A stretch of 58,057 nt of DNA from a virus. How positions within the stretch are numbered: position 1 is the first letter of the stretch; each line of letters starts with the position of its first letter. Positions 1 to 14,456 of the stretch are shown piece by piece. A program made the translations under genes and the position numbers. Location: positions 1 through 58,057 of the IMG/VR virus record IMGVR_UViG_3300044841_000028; one strand, written 5' to 3'. The notes below the pieces were generated by a model. The model searched no databases. It was not told where the DNA came from and worked only from the letters and a program-made list of their open reading frames with translations.

Positions 1-55
1 TTGGTTGTTTCCCGGGGGGCCCCCCCCCGGGGGGCGGGGGGGCCCCCCCCCCGGC
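1..55. repeat. GC homopolymer tract and terminal redundancy with the right end
   Basis: The first bases (ttggttgt, then runs of C and G) match 58014-58057 (ttggttgt, then C and G runs) apart from indels and a few substitutions. Both copies fall inside one tail gene. The simplest reading is that the two ends are the same sequence read twice with homopolymer errors and that the contig closes on itself here. It is not a biological phage end, because terminase and the likely cos region lie 18 kb away. Confidence 0.7.
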
Positions 56-1190
56 GACTTGCCGCCTATGACCAACTGCCACCCTTGGGGGTGGTGGTCG
101 ACGATCTCGAAGGACTCCATCGGGCCGTGCGGATGGTCGATCAGCACAGCCCACGGAGGAACGAAGTTCACACCCAACACCGGTGCGATGAACACACCTT
201 CGGGCGCGTACTCCCCCTGAGGGTTGAGGAAGGGGTCGAGGACGCCGCCGAGGACGCCGCCCTCGACATTGATTAGCTGCGTGAGGATTCCATCCAGGAA
301 CGTTCCGGTTGGTCCGGTGACGCCTGAGCGGTCGGTCACCTTCACGACGTAGGTGGGGACCTTCAGGTTGCACCACTCATCGGGCTGCGGATCACCCACC
401 CGCCACAGTTCGACTTCGACGGTGATGCCGTAGGCCTTGATGAGTTTGTCTATCGCCGCCTGGACGGTGTCCATCCGGAAGTTGCCCTCTATGAACGGGC
501 TCGGATCGAACAGCGGGTTGTGGTGCACCACGTAGACGGGGGTGGTGAGCATCTCGAGGATGTCACCATTGGATGAAAGCCAGGTTCCGAACCACGCCCG
601 CAGGTCAGGATTTAGTGAGAGGGCATTGTTGACCAGTTCCCACAGGCCGGTCTGAATCCGAAATGCTTGCTCGGCGATCATGATTTCGATGACCGAGCAG
701 ATCGGGCCGATGAACACGGCGTGGGACGGCACTTGCACTTGGATGGGAAGCAGAAAGTTTGGCCATACGAGCAGGTACGACAAAATCTCGGAGATGCCGA
801 AGCACTTCACCGTGACAGTACGAAGCCGGTTGTCGAGTTTGTAGGAGGCGGTGTCGACGACGCACGCCCACTTCAGATTCCCGACGACGATCTCCACGCC
901 GACGAGCTCGACGCGGCACTTCCGAACGTACTTCTTCAACCAAGAATCACCCGGCAGAACCAACTCAGCTGTCGGGACACCATTGCGGGGCTTCGCTGCC
1001 TGCAGGGAGATGCGGTCTCCCGCTTCACCGATGCGCTTCCAGTACTTGTCGCAGACGTAGACGACGACTTCCCGCGCGTCGACCTCTTGGAGGTAGGCGG
1101 CCATCTCCGCCGCGGAGACGATTCTGAAGGGATCGTCGGAGCTGAGTCCATCTGCGATCTGGGGGGCCAGATCGCTTGACAGTTGACTCA

Positions 1191-1191
<1 letters not shown>
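1..1191 (-). CDS. Minor tail protein, ReqiPepy6 Gp37-like, N-terminal part (cut by window end)
   Basis: The minus-strand frame is open from an ATG at 1191 to base 1 with no stop, giving about 397 codons. The ATG shares one base with the stop of the upstream tail gene (TGATG). The sequence resembles the ReqiPepy6 Gp37-like minor tail family, a baseplate/tail-tip component encoded after the distal tail gene. The last normal residues are around GGKSP. The frame then enters GC homopolymers giving unconvincing Gly/Pro codons. The rest of the protein is at 57466-58057 (motif KWMNDLINA), so the gene is whole in the real circular or joined molecule. The exact junction reading frame cannot be trusted. 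Confidence 0.8.
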
Positions 1192-6908
<5,717 letters not shown>

Positions 6909-7486
6909 GCTCCGCCAACTTCTCCGCGAGCTTCTTCACCCGGTCGGCGAACTCAGACGACTTGCCCTTCGCCGCCTTGAACTCCTCGTAGCCCTCTTCG
7001 CCAAGGAGGGCGATCACCAGTTGGATGTTGTAGTTCGGAACGACCAACTGCCCATCGGTTTGGTACGGCTGAAGGAACCCGGTGCCCTTGATGACACTCG
7101 GGGGGTATTCGGTGACGACCTCAGTCCCATCGGGATCCTTGGCGGTCACCGTTCTTCCGGGGAGCTCGCCGTCGGGGACCTTGTCACACTTGGAGAACTT
7201 GAAGTTCAGTGCGTCGAACCGTTCCTGCTGATCGTCGTCCAACAAACCAACGTTGGGCACGCCAAATGGAACCCCCGTAGGGGTGGTGTAGGTTTCGTCG
7301 GCGGTGAACCCGTCAAGCTCCTGGGCTTGGTCCCGCGCATCCTGAACCGAGGATTCCCGGCGGGCCTTCGCGGCCTCGATCTCATTCAGTAGATCACTCA
7401 TGGGGCTGTTCCTTTCATGGGCTGTTGGGGCTGTTGAAGACTCATCGGGTGGGCGCACAGCCCAGCACGCCCACCCGATGAGCGAC

Positions 7487-8494
7487 TTATGCGGTGGTGG
7501 CGATGTTCGACGACGACGACGTACCGGTCAGCGCGGAATCCGAGGTGGCCTTCACGCGGAACTTGTACGCAGTGGCCGTCGTCAACGACGTCACACCGAT
7601 CGTGACGGTGGTACCGACGATCGTGGTGGTGCCTTGCGTGGCAGTGGTCCACGACGAGTACGGCGACACGGACTTCTCCACCACGTAGGTGAACTCGTCG
7701 GGTGCCGGGTCGGTCGGCAGGATCGGCGTCGTGAACGCCACCGTTGCACTGGTGGCACCCGTCTGGGTGGCGACGGGAGCCGAACCCGGGAACGACGGTG
7801 TGCCGGCCTGATTGCGCCAGCCTTCGCCCTCACGGACGATGTACACCGGGGTATCGGCGTACGGGCACGGCAGCGCCCCGTACGTCAACTCCAGGTCGTC
7901 GGGGTCCTTCTTGTTCAGCTGCGTCTTGCCGACCTTCTTGCGCGCTACGCGGGGGAACACGTAGGCGAAGTGGAAGGTGCCGTCCTCGGCGAGGGCGACG
8001 ATCTGGCGTTCGATTAGGTTGGCGTTCATCGGCTTCGCGAGGCTGTACCCCGATGCACCCGCATCCGGTACGGAGATGAGTGGCATGTCGAAGCGCAGCA
8101 GGTCGACGACGGGATTGGATTCCCGGCACGTCCACATCACTTCGTCGTCTTCGTCGGTGATGTCCCACCGCTGCGACCTGCGGGCCTGGGCGACCTTCAC
8201 GCCCTCAACTGACACGTTGGGGGTGATGGACACTCCGTCGTCCTTCAGGGCGCCGACGTCGTAGAACTGGCCGCCCGGGAAGTCGGGGTCCAAAAGGTCG
8301 TCGCGGTAGAACCCGTCAGTGGCGTACGGGGTGAACAGTCCGTTGGCGTTCAGGCCAACGGCAGCGTCGCGGAGGTTCGTCAGGACGCCGTGGTAGTCGC
8401 GGGCTAAAACATTGGTGATGATGCCCTTGCGGATGCCGAGCGGGTTGAAGCCATACGCTGCTTCCCACTCAACACCGGTACTTGGCAGGGTCAT
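7487..8494 (-). CDS. Major tail protein with C-terminal fibronectin III-like domain
   Basis: This 335-aa tail-tube subunit has the expected position between the tail terminator and the chaperones. Residues 1 to about 230 form the tube domain. Residues about 232-335 (ATSATVAFTTPILP, FTYVVEKS, TAYKFRVKATSD) read as a fibronectin type III/Ig-like domain that would project from the tube surface, as in several siphovirus tail-tube proteins. The ATG is preceded by GAAAGGAAC. Confidence 0.9.
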   Translation of the reverse strand: MTLPSTGVEWEAAYGFNPLGIRKGIITNVLARDYHGVLTNLRDAAVGLNANGLFTPYATDGFYRDDLLDPDFPGGQFYDVGALKDDGVSITPNVSVEGVKVAQARRSQRWDITDEDDEVMWTCRESNPVVDLLRFDMPLISVPDAGASGYSLAKPMNANLIERQIVALAEDGTFHFAYVFPRVARKKVGKTQLNKKDPDDLELTYGALPCPYADTPVYIVREGEGWRNQAGTPSFPGSAPVATQTGATSATVAFTTPILPTDPAPDEFTYVVEKSVSPYSSWTTATQGTTTIVGTTVTIGVTSLTTATAYKFRVKATSDSALTGTSSSSNIATTA

Positions 8495-8578
8495 TCGCTG
8501 TTCCTTTCGTGGAATGCCCTCTGTGCGGGCAGCACTGATCCACCGAGGTCGGGCTCGGTGGAGTCTTGGGGGGCTGTT

Positions 8579-9010
8579 TTAGACGGCGACCATGCGCAGG
8601 TCCACCGCGTATCGGGAGACGAAACGTTGAATCTTGGTGTTGTCGCCGTAGGAGAGCCAGTGCGGCGACACCGACGTGGTGACGGAGTCCGCATAGGCGA
8701 CACCAGTGGAGATGGTGACGCGGCGTTGAGGCGCCAAGGGGGGGCCAAGCGCCAACATGCGTCTACGGGTCAGGCGGGCTTGTGCCTCAACGAGTTCCAA
8801 GGTGGCTGCGTAGTCGTCGATTTGGTAGATGCCGTGGTCGGTGATCTTGTCATCCGATCCACCAACGATTGAGACCATGGAGAACGGCACCCCATCAAGA
8901 ATGTCCTTCGCGGGGCCGACGTCCCTACCGTCAATATCCTTCAACGGCACCAGCCAAGCGATGAGTAGTTCGATCCCGGAAGGGGTGTCGGAGAACAGTT
9001 CAACCGTCAT
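8579..9010 (-). CDS. Tail terminator protein
   Basis: This 143-aa protein starts at ATG 9010, overlapping the stop of the gp10-like gene by 4 bp. It lies just before the major tail protein, where the tail terminator/completion protein that caps the tube and meets the head connector is encoded. The call rests mainly on position and size; the family signature is weak. Confidence 0.65.
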   Translation of the reverse strand: MTVELFSDTPSGIELLIAWLVPLKDIDGRDVGPAKDILDGVPFSMVSIVGGSDDKITDHGIYQIDDYAATLELVEAQARLTRRRMLALGPPLAPQRRVTISTGVAYADSVTTSVSPHWLSYGDNTKIQRFVSRYAVDLRMVAV

Positions 9011-9369
9011 ACGTCGACACTGGATTCGTCGCCGCCGAACTCTGCGGCTGTCTTGGCCCTTGGCGCGAAGGCGGGGGTTGGGGTGTTGGGGCCGAATCGC
9101 GAATGGCTGCCTGGCTTGTCGGGGCCAGTACCAAACTCGATCAAATGTGCGTACCACGCCCTGGCGATAATCCTTTTGGCGGGGAATCCGTCGATGTCGG
9201 GGCGGTCCACAACAGTGATGGATGCCGCGTAGTTACCGGTCCTCACTGGTGAGTGAGATACCCACACGGCTTTGACCTGCTCCGCTTCGGCATCGAGTTC
9301 CTGCCTTACCTTGGCCTGCCTGCGGGACTTGGCGCGGATCTCCTGGTAGATGCTTTCCTCGGTGGACAT
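9007..9369 (-). CDS. HK97 gp10-like tail-completion/neck protein
   Basis: This 120-aa protein contains SHSPVRTGNYAASI, AWYAHLIEFGTGP and PTPAFAPRA, the features of the HK97 gp10-like family (an S-P-RTG turn and a Y-EFGT motif). These proteins complete the head-tail joint. Its place between the connector genes and the tail terminator agrees. Confidence 0.8.
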   Translation of the reverse strand: MSTEESIYQEIRAKSRRQAKVRQELDAEAEQVKAVWVSHSPVRTGNYAASITVVDRPDIDGFPAKRIIARAWYAHLIEFGTGPDKPGSHSRFGPNTPTPAFAPRAKTAAEFGGDESSVDV

Positions 9370-9749
9370 CAGTCACTCGTATGCGTGAGACGCTCGATGG
9401 CCTCGAGCAGTTCGGCCTTCTTGAGGTGGTCGGCGATGTCAGATGCGACACCCAAGCCCTTGGCGACGTCTCGCAACTCATCAACGGTGTGAGCCTTGAG
9501 TGGCTTCTCGCCCTCCGGCTCGTCGGCGAGTTCGACTGGAGACTCTTCAGCCCTGCCGTCACCAATCGTGATGTCGCCGTCGAGAATCGTGCCAGTCTTG
9601 CCTTCAATGCCGGTGTGCTGAATCTTGCCTGCGGCCAACAACTCCGCCGCCCGGTCCTCAGGCAGCTCTACCGAAGCGCCTGGCCGGTACATCTTGGACG
9701 ACGACCCATCCTCAGATGGGATGACTACTGGTCGAATCACTTGATACAC
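9369..9749 (-). CDS. Small structural-region protein with C-terminal SAP/HeH-like fold
   Basis: This 126-aa protein has an N-terminal segment (PGASVELPEDRAAELLAAGKI) of a type found in phage head fibre/connector accessory proteins. A C-terminal helix-extended-helix-like segment follows (TVDELRDVAKGLGV, then LKKAELLEAIERL). The second half resembles the end of the protein at 10525-10833. Both lie among connector genes. The exact role is not established. Confidence 0.6.
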   Translation of the reverse strand: MYQVIRPVVIPSEDGSSSKMYRPGASVELPEDRAAELLAAGKIQHTGIEGKTGTILDGDITIGDGRAEESPVELADEPEGEKPLKAHTVDELRDVAKGLGVASDIADHLKKAELLEAIERLTHTSD

Positions 9750-9758
9750 GATGGCTCC

Positions 9759-10094
9759 TTACGATGCCTGCAGCTGGCAGGTGATCCTCACGTGATTGAT
9801 GACCCCGTACCGATCTGGAAATGCCTCTACGCCCGTTATCTGGTACGTGTCAGTGCCATAGTCCAATTCGTCAGCGGCAGTGGCGTTCAACGTGGCGTTG
9901 ACCGGGGGGGCCGTGCAGCGCCACACTTGAGTGCTGACATCCGTCAGGGTCGTAACCTCAGTCGACCTGAACGGACGCATGAGACATCCAGTCACGGTGA
10001 CCTCAGTCGGAACGAGATTTGGCTGATTGAGACGGTTGCGGGTATCACCGTTGGTGAGCGACCGCAAAATCACCGCCTGGCTTCCTAGAAGCAT
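9759..10094 (-). CDS. Head-tail connector (stopper) protein
   Basis: The start at ATG 10094 (MLLGSQAVI) is favoured over the longer frame because a GGAGG lies upstream; it overlaps the previous gene by 10 bp. The protein is about 111 aa and rich in beta-strand patterns. Its order in the connector block is that of the head-closure/stopper protein. The call is positional. Confidence 0.6.
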   Translation of the reverse strand: MLLGSQAVILRSLTNGDTRNRLNQPNLVPTEVTVTGCLMRPFRSTEVTTLTDVSTQVWRCTAPPVNATLNATAADELDYGTDTYQITGVEAFPDRYGVINHVRITCQLQAS

Positions 10095-10525
10095 CTTGGC
10101 GGAAGCCTCCGCGGAACCCACGGAGCCACTGGGATCGTCCCGACTAGTCGTTTGACACGCGGAAGCCTTACGGACCTCAGTTCGGCGCTGGTGAACGTCA
10201 CGCCGAAAGTTGCCTTCCCGTAGCCGAAAGTTCGGGACTCGGTGACATCATCGACGGTATTGCTCCACTGCGTTGCCCCATCGGGATTCCGATAGAGGTG
10301 CAGCACCTTCTCGCACACAAGGGTTTTCACCCGCGCCAACCTCGCGGCTCCGCTCGCGTCGGCCAATTCGCCGATCACATTGGCTAACTCCTCCAACGAT
10401 GGAACTAGGCCCATGAGTGCGGCCTCCACGTCGTCGATGCGGGTGTCCACCCACGCCGTCCGGTCATCGGGGATCGTCCCCTCGAACCGATCAGTCACAT
10501 CGGACACCTCCGCGAAGCGGCCCAT
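10085..10525 (-). CDS. Head-tail adaptor protein
   Basis: This 146-aa, largely helical protein has a DVTDRFEG opening, an IDDVEAALMGLVPSLEEL helix and a CEKVLHLYRNPDG segment, the pattern of Gp15/Gp19-type head-tail adaptors. It follows the capsid block directly and shares a base with the stop of the preceding gene. Confidence 0.75.
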   Translation of the reverse strand: MGRFAEVSDVTDRFEGTIPDDRTAWVDTRIDDVEAALMGLVPSLEELANVIGELADASGAARLARVKTLVCEKVLHLYRNPDGATQWSNTVDDVTESRTFGYGKATFGVTFTSAELRSVRLPRVKRLVGTIPVAPWVPRRLPPRCF

Positions 10526-10833
10526 CAGACCTCGACGCCCGCCTCTTCACACGCAGCGATGATGTCGTCGCGGGAAGCGTCCGCTTCAACGTCAACACCG
10601 TTGGATTCGGCGTAAGCCGCCCACACCTTGGCGCCGGAACCCTTACCCGCGTGGGGCGGAGGCCCATCGGACGAGTCCTTCGACTCGTCCGATGCGGCTT
10701 CCGTCTTCTCACCGATGACCAGCGGGTTGGTGACCAGCTTCTCCGCCCACTCCGGGAACTCAGACCCGGGCGGGAAGGATTGCGTGACGCCGTCCTTCAG
10801 AAAGTGGACGGTGAACTCGCTGGCGTTACGCAT
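10525..10833 (-). CDS. Small capsid-adjacent protein, HeH/SAP-like C terminus
   Basis: This 102-aa protein starts at the capsid gene's stop. The N-terminal half contains PPGSEFPEWAEKLVTNP, the middle is an acidic Ser/Asp linker, and the end (AKVWAAYAESNGV, then DIIAACEEAGVEV) resembles SAP/HeH folds seen in head fibre-like proteins. Role unproven. Confidence 0.6.
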   Translation of the reverse strand: MRNASEFTVHFLKDGVTQSFPPGSEFPEWAEKLVTNPLVIGEKTEAASDESKDSSDGPPPHAGKGSGAKVWAAYAESNGVDVEADASRDDIIAACEEAGVEV

Positions 10834-11870
10834 CAGGCGACCGTGGCGACGAGCAGCTTGCGCGGATCAGCCAACACAGGCAGAACCACACCATCGACGA
10901 ACGTCCGCTTCTGGAACGGCGGCTGCTCCTCACGAACCAACATGCCGATCAGACCAGCAGCGGTCTGGACCTGAATGTTGTTCGCATTCAACTCCATCAC
11001 CGTGGTCGGGGTGCCCCACGCAGTAAAGCCCAGGGTCGACAGATCGTCCGGGAGGAACAGGAACTTGTTCGCCGCGATCGGCCGGGTAGTGACACCGTCG
11101 ACGTCGAAGAAGCTGTTGTACACCGAATCCATGCCGATCGACGGCAACCCGTACGAGTTGAACAGCGTCGAGATGTCCTCCAACGTGACGTTGGTGACGC
11201 CGGTCTGAGCACCCTTGATCTGGTTGATCAGATGCACGTTCGCCTGCAGCTGGCGTGCGGTGGTCAGCGAGCACTTGAACTGCCCCGGACCACTGCCGTT
11301 GGTGGCGACGTAGATGTCGTACCAGGCAATCAGATCCGTAAGGGGGTTCGAGTTGGCGGTGTCCGACCACAACGTGCCGGCGGTGACCAGCTGGTTGGAC
11401 GGGATGCCGTAATCGACCTGCTGTTGCACGCCGTTTTCGTTGATGGTGAGCACACCATCGGAGAGCACGTCGCCCCACGCCAACTCCACCCGGTTCTGGG
11501 CGTAGCGGGTGAGGTTCTCGAGATCGTTGTAGATGGCGTCCACCAGAATCGACTGAATGGTTCCGCCGTAGCGGGCCATCTCGATCTGCCGGCGCTCGTA
11601 CTCGCCGACACCCAACTGACCGCCCAGGGGAAGCATGCGGACACGCTTCTCCAGACCGGTGTCACGCGGCGCCACCCAGAAGTTGCCGTCCCAGTTGCGG
11701 AACTTCGCAGCCCGGTTGGTACGCGTGATGACGGCCAGGTCGATCTCGTCGGTCGTGTACGTCTTCGGCGGGAACGCCAGCGTCAGCGCGTTGTTCGACG
11801 GCAGCGGGACTTGCTGAACGAACGTAATGACATCTTCAAGTGGCAATGGGCCATCAAGGAAGAGAGACAT
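10833..11870 (-). CDS. Major capsid protein (lambda gpE-like family)
   Basis: This 345-aa protein carries patterns of the lambda-E type capsid family: YTTDEIDLAVITRTNR, EYERRQIEMARYGG, a central helical spine region and a LIGMLVREEQPPF segment near the end. Length fits the family. It lies after scaffold and decoration genes in canonical order. The ATG is preceded by GAAAGGTAA. Confidence 0.9.
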   Translation of the reverse strand: MSLFLDGPLPLEDVITFVQQVPLPSNNALTLAFPPKTYTTDEIDLAVITRTNRAAKFRNWDGNFWVAPRDTGLEKRVRMLPLGGQLGVGEYERRQIEMARYGGTIQSILVDAIYNDLENLTRYAQNRVELAWGDVLSDGVLTINENGVQQQVDYGIPSNQLVTAGTLWSDTANSNPLTDLIAWYDIYVATNGSGPGQFKCSLTTARQLQANVHLINQIKGAQTGVTNVTLEDISTLFNSYGLPSIGMDSVYNSFFDVDGVTTRPIAANKFLFLPDDLSTLGFTAWGTPTTVMELNANNIQVQTAAGLIGMLVREEQPPFQKRTFVDGVVLPVLADPRKLLVATVA

Positions 11871-11891
11871 ATCTGTTTACCTTTCTTCTTC

Positions 11892-12620
11892 TCAGGCTTC
11901 GAAGCGGAGCTGAGCCAGGTCCGCTTTGCCGTTGGCGTCGATGGAACCCGGGCCAGCTTGGAACGGGAGTTTGGACGAGGCGATGGCAGCGTCGTAGACG
12001 ACGGCGCCGGTGCCGACCTTGCTTGCGGTGGTGCCGTTCTGGCGGATCGCCCGAACGTCGCCGTACGTCAGGCCGTACGCGGTCTGACGGCCGTCAGAGG
12101 CAGAGTCGTCGTATGGGCCGTAGAGGCTCGTCGCGGTGACCTTCCCGATGACCGTGCCCGATGGGATGAACCCGTTCGGGTAATGCGCAACCACACCGCC
12201 GGTAGCGGTGGTGACCGCCGACGCAGGTGAGGAACCGCCGGTCAGGGATGCACCGGAGGTGGTCATAGGCGCCACGTTCGTTCCCGCCAGGGCGCCTTGG
12301 AAGGTCACCGTGTAGGGGCCGGAACCGGACACGGACACGTTGCCCGCACCGATGCTCGCGAGAGCGACGAGCGCGGACTGCACCGCCGAGGCAGCCGCGT
12401 TGAACGCGATACCCGCCGTGGTGTTGCCGCCGTAGGTGAGGGTGAACGTGCCACCCGTCGGGGAGCCGGTGATCGTGACGGTCTGAACCTCGTTGGTCGC
12501 CGAAGCGACGAACAGCGAGATATCCAACGTCACATTGAACTTGACGTCCGGCTCGGCGAGAAGCCACTGCCGGTTGCCGACCTGATACGAGGTCGACTGC
12601 AACGAAATGTCTGTAGACAC
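11892..12620 (-). CDS. Head decoration protein with inserted beta-sandwich domain
   Basis: This 242-aa protein is split in character. Residues 1-42 (ISLQSTSYQVGNRQWL) and about 139-242 (GFIPSGTVIGKVTATS, YGPYDDSASDGRQTA) make up a lambda gpD-like decoration protein that would sit on the capsid surface. Between them, residues about 43-128 are an insertion (VQTVTITGSPTGGTFT, SIGAGNVSVSGSGPYTVTF, GALAGT). The insertion is homologous to that in the tail protein at 1191-2528. Such domains on capsids and tails are usually thought to aid surface adhesion, which is inference here. Confidence 0.85.
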   Translation of the reverse strand: MSTDISLQSTSYQVGNRQWLLAEPDVKFNVTLDISLFVASATNEVQTVTITGSPTGGTFTLTYGGNTTAGIAFNAAASAVQSALVALASIGAGNVSVSGSGPYTVTFQGALAGTNVAPMTTSGASLTGGSSPASAVTTATGGVVAHYPNGFIPSGTVIGKVTATSLYGPYDDSASDGRQTAYGLTYGDVRAIRQNGTTASKVGTGAVVYDAAIASSKLPFQAGPGSIDANGKADLAQLRFEA

Positions 12621-12637
12621 TTGTGCATTCCTTTCGT

Positions 12638-13270
12638 TTAAGTGGTTTTGGTGCCGAAGCGTTTCAGGGCTTCAGCGGAACCGGCAGCGCCGGGGTTGCT
12701 CCGTGGCGGAGGTGAGAACTGGCCGAAGTTCTGATGACGCGGGCCAGCTTGAGACGCCGTGGCGGTGTCCCCGTACATAGCGGTGAGGTAACCCATCACC
12801 TTCGTTTCGTCCACTGCGCCTTTGTCATCCACCAGGGCGGCGGGATTGACGAGAGCCATGAACGCGTTCAACTTGTCGCCCTGGATCACCGACGCGGCGA
12901 TCCCTTGGACCTGAAGCTTCTGTATCTGTGGCAGATACTCCGCTTTCGCAGCCTCGGAAGCGGCACTGGCCGCTTCCGTGCGGGCTGCTGCGACTGCTTT
13001 TTCATCAGCGGTCATCTTCTCGGCCGCAAACGCTTCGTTCTGCGCTTGCAGGTCTTTGACCTGCTGAGGGGTTAAGCCGTTGAACGCCTTGACGGTGTCC
13101 TCGTGCTTACGCGCATAGTGCTGCCAGTAGGCCGCTTTCTGCGCGTCGTTCATCTCCGCCAGCGGTGTTCCTTCAGGGAATCCCTTGTCGGCGGCCGGTG
13201 GCCCAGCTGGAACCACTGGAGGTGCTTCTGGGGATGCTGGGGGTGCTGGAACGACAACTGGTTCGGTCAC
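12638..13270 (-). CDS. Capsid scaffolding protein
   Basis: This 210-aa protein has a Pro/Ala-rich N terminus, an Ala/Glu/Lys-rich helical centre (AVAAARTEAASAASEAAKA) and a basic C terminus, the usual makeup of mycobacteriophage scaffolds. It lies between the MuF and decoration/capsid genes. It would nucleate procapsid assembly and then leave. Confidence 0.85.
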   Translation of the reverse strand: MTEPVVVPAPPASPEAPPVVPAGPPAADKGFPEGTPLAEMNDAQKAAYWQHYARKHEDTVKAFNGLTPQQVKDLQAQNEAFAAEKMTADEKAVAAARTEAASAASEAAKAEYLPQIQKLQVQGIAASVIQGDKLNAFMALVNPAALVDDKGAVDETKVMGYLTAMYGDTATASQAGPRHQNFGQFSPPPRSNPGAAGSAEALKRFGTKTT

Positions 13271-13297
13271 TTTGCATTTCTCCTGTGTCAGGAAGGT

Positions 13298-13337
13298 GAT
13301 GCAGCCGTGGCGGCTGCATCGAGCCCCCGAGCGGGGG
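13298..13337 (-). promoter_or_regulatory. Two hairpins between MuF and scaffold genes
   Basis: A 9-bp perfect inverted repeat (GATGCAGCC, 5-nt loop, GGCTGCATC) at 13298-13320 is followed by CCCCC-GAGC-GGGGG at 13324-13337. No T-tract follows on the minus strand. They may be an RNA processing or stability element that raises scaffold/capsid expression over MuF; inference only. Confidence 0.4.
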
Positions 13338-13340
13338 AAG

Positions 13341-14456
13341 TCAGGCGGATGTCAGTTCGCCGCGGAGGCGGGCGATCTGACTCAGGTGATAGGTGATCTG
13401 CGACGAGTTCTCCGCGAACCCTTGACTGCGGAGGTTTTCGAGGCTCGCTTCCAGTCCGGGTAGGAGACGTCTCGCTATGTCGCTCTTGGACTCAACGGGT
13501 TTCGGTGCGGAGTTCTCGGCGCTGTAGTACGGCACCGTCTCGCCCTTGATGCGAGTGAGGACGGGTCCGAGTTCGTGATGGTCGACGAGTTCGTAGCGGG
13601 TCTTCTTCAACCTCGCGTTGTAGGTAGACCCGGCTTGGTCATACAGCTTGTCGAGGTCGGCGCGGTTCAACAGGTCGCCGGCGTCGTGCCGATCGGTGAT
13701 TGGGGCGATGGAGCAGTTGCACCCGGCGTGGATCGGCTTCAACTCATGAATCTTGTATCGCCGCGAGGACGCCGCCACGCACATCCCGCACACGCCACCC
13801 TTGGCCAGTTCTGGATGGATGACTCTGCGGTACCCGTGAACCCGTTTGTCCAAATCGTTGACGGCGGACAGCGTCTGCTGCTCGGCGAGTCGTTGGGCGA
13901 GGATCAGGTTGCCGTCAACGATGGCCGCGATCCGCTTCGTGGTGGCGGTTTGAGCCTGTGAGTCATCGGCACCGGCCGACTTCTCATACCTGTAGGTTTT
14001 TGCGGCCCGATCAAAAATTTGATCCGGTTCGGCATCCGACTTCGTCACGGTCTGCTCAACGGTCTTCGGATCTTCGACCGTGGACTTAGCTGGTTCCTGA
14101 TACTCAACGGTCGCATCGCTTTTGGCGTGAACAACCGGTTGCTTACCGCCAAAGGTGACCGACTGGCCGCGGACGTTGTCCGGGATCGTCACAGCCGGGT
14201 TCTGATTGATCCCCACCGCCCGCAACTGCATCAACTGTGCCCCGGCATGTGCGTTCGCGACGGTCTTCTGGGACGAGATTAGTATTCGGCCGGCCTGGGC
14301 CTTGAACTTATCGACTTGTTGGTCGTCGTAGGGGTCTACCAGTTGCCACAGCGCGGTGATGATCTGTGCGGTGGCCGCCGAAACGTTGGCGGTGATCGTG
14401 GCAGCGCCGTTCAGTGCCAACGCCGCCACGGCTGCAGCGGCTAGCGGTGCGGTCAC
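13341..14456 (-). CDS. MuF-like minor head (capsid maturation) protein
   Basis: This 371-aa protein overlaps the portal gene by 4 bp. The conserved core near residues 200-255 (HGYRRVIHPELAKGG, then GMCVAASSRRY, then HAGCNCSIAPI) is the Cys/His signature of MuF-like phage head morphogenesis proteins encoded after portal. The N-terminal half is helical and may contact the portal inside the capsid. Confidence 0.85.
   Translation of the reverse strand: MTAPLAAAAVAALALNGAATITANVSAATAQIITALWQLVDPYDDQQVDKFKAQAGRILISSQKTVANAHAGAQLMQLRAVGINQNPAVTIPDNVRGQSVTFGGKQPVVHAKSDATVEYQEPAKSTVEDPKTVEQTVTKSDAEPDQIFDRAAKTYRYEKSAGADDSQAQTATTKRIAAIVDGNLILAQRLAEQQTLSAVNDLDKRVHGYRRVIHPELAKGGVCGMCVAASSRRYKIHELKPIHAGCNCSIAPITDRHDAGDLLNRADLDKLYDQAGSTYNARLKKTRYELVDHHELGPVLTRIKGETVPYYSAENSAPKPVESKSDIARRLLPGLEASLENLRSQGFAENSSQITYHLSQIARLRGELTSA

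Noticed and set aside
1-276. Plus-strand protein at the left end
   Set aside because: It is antisense to the Gp37-like tail gene and starts in the homopolymer artefact.
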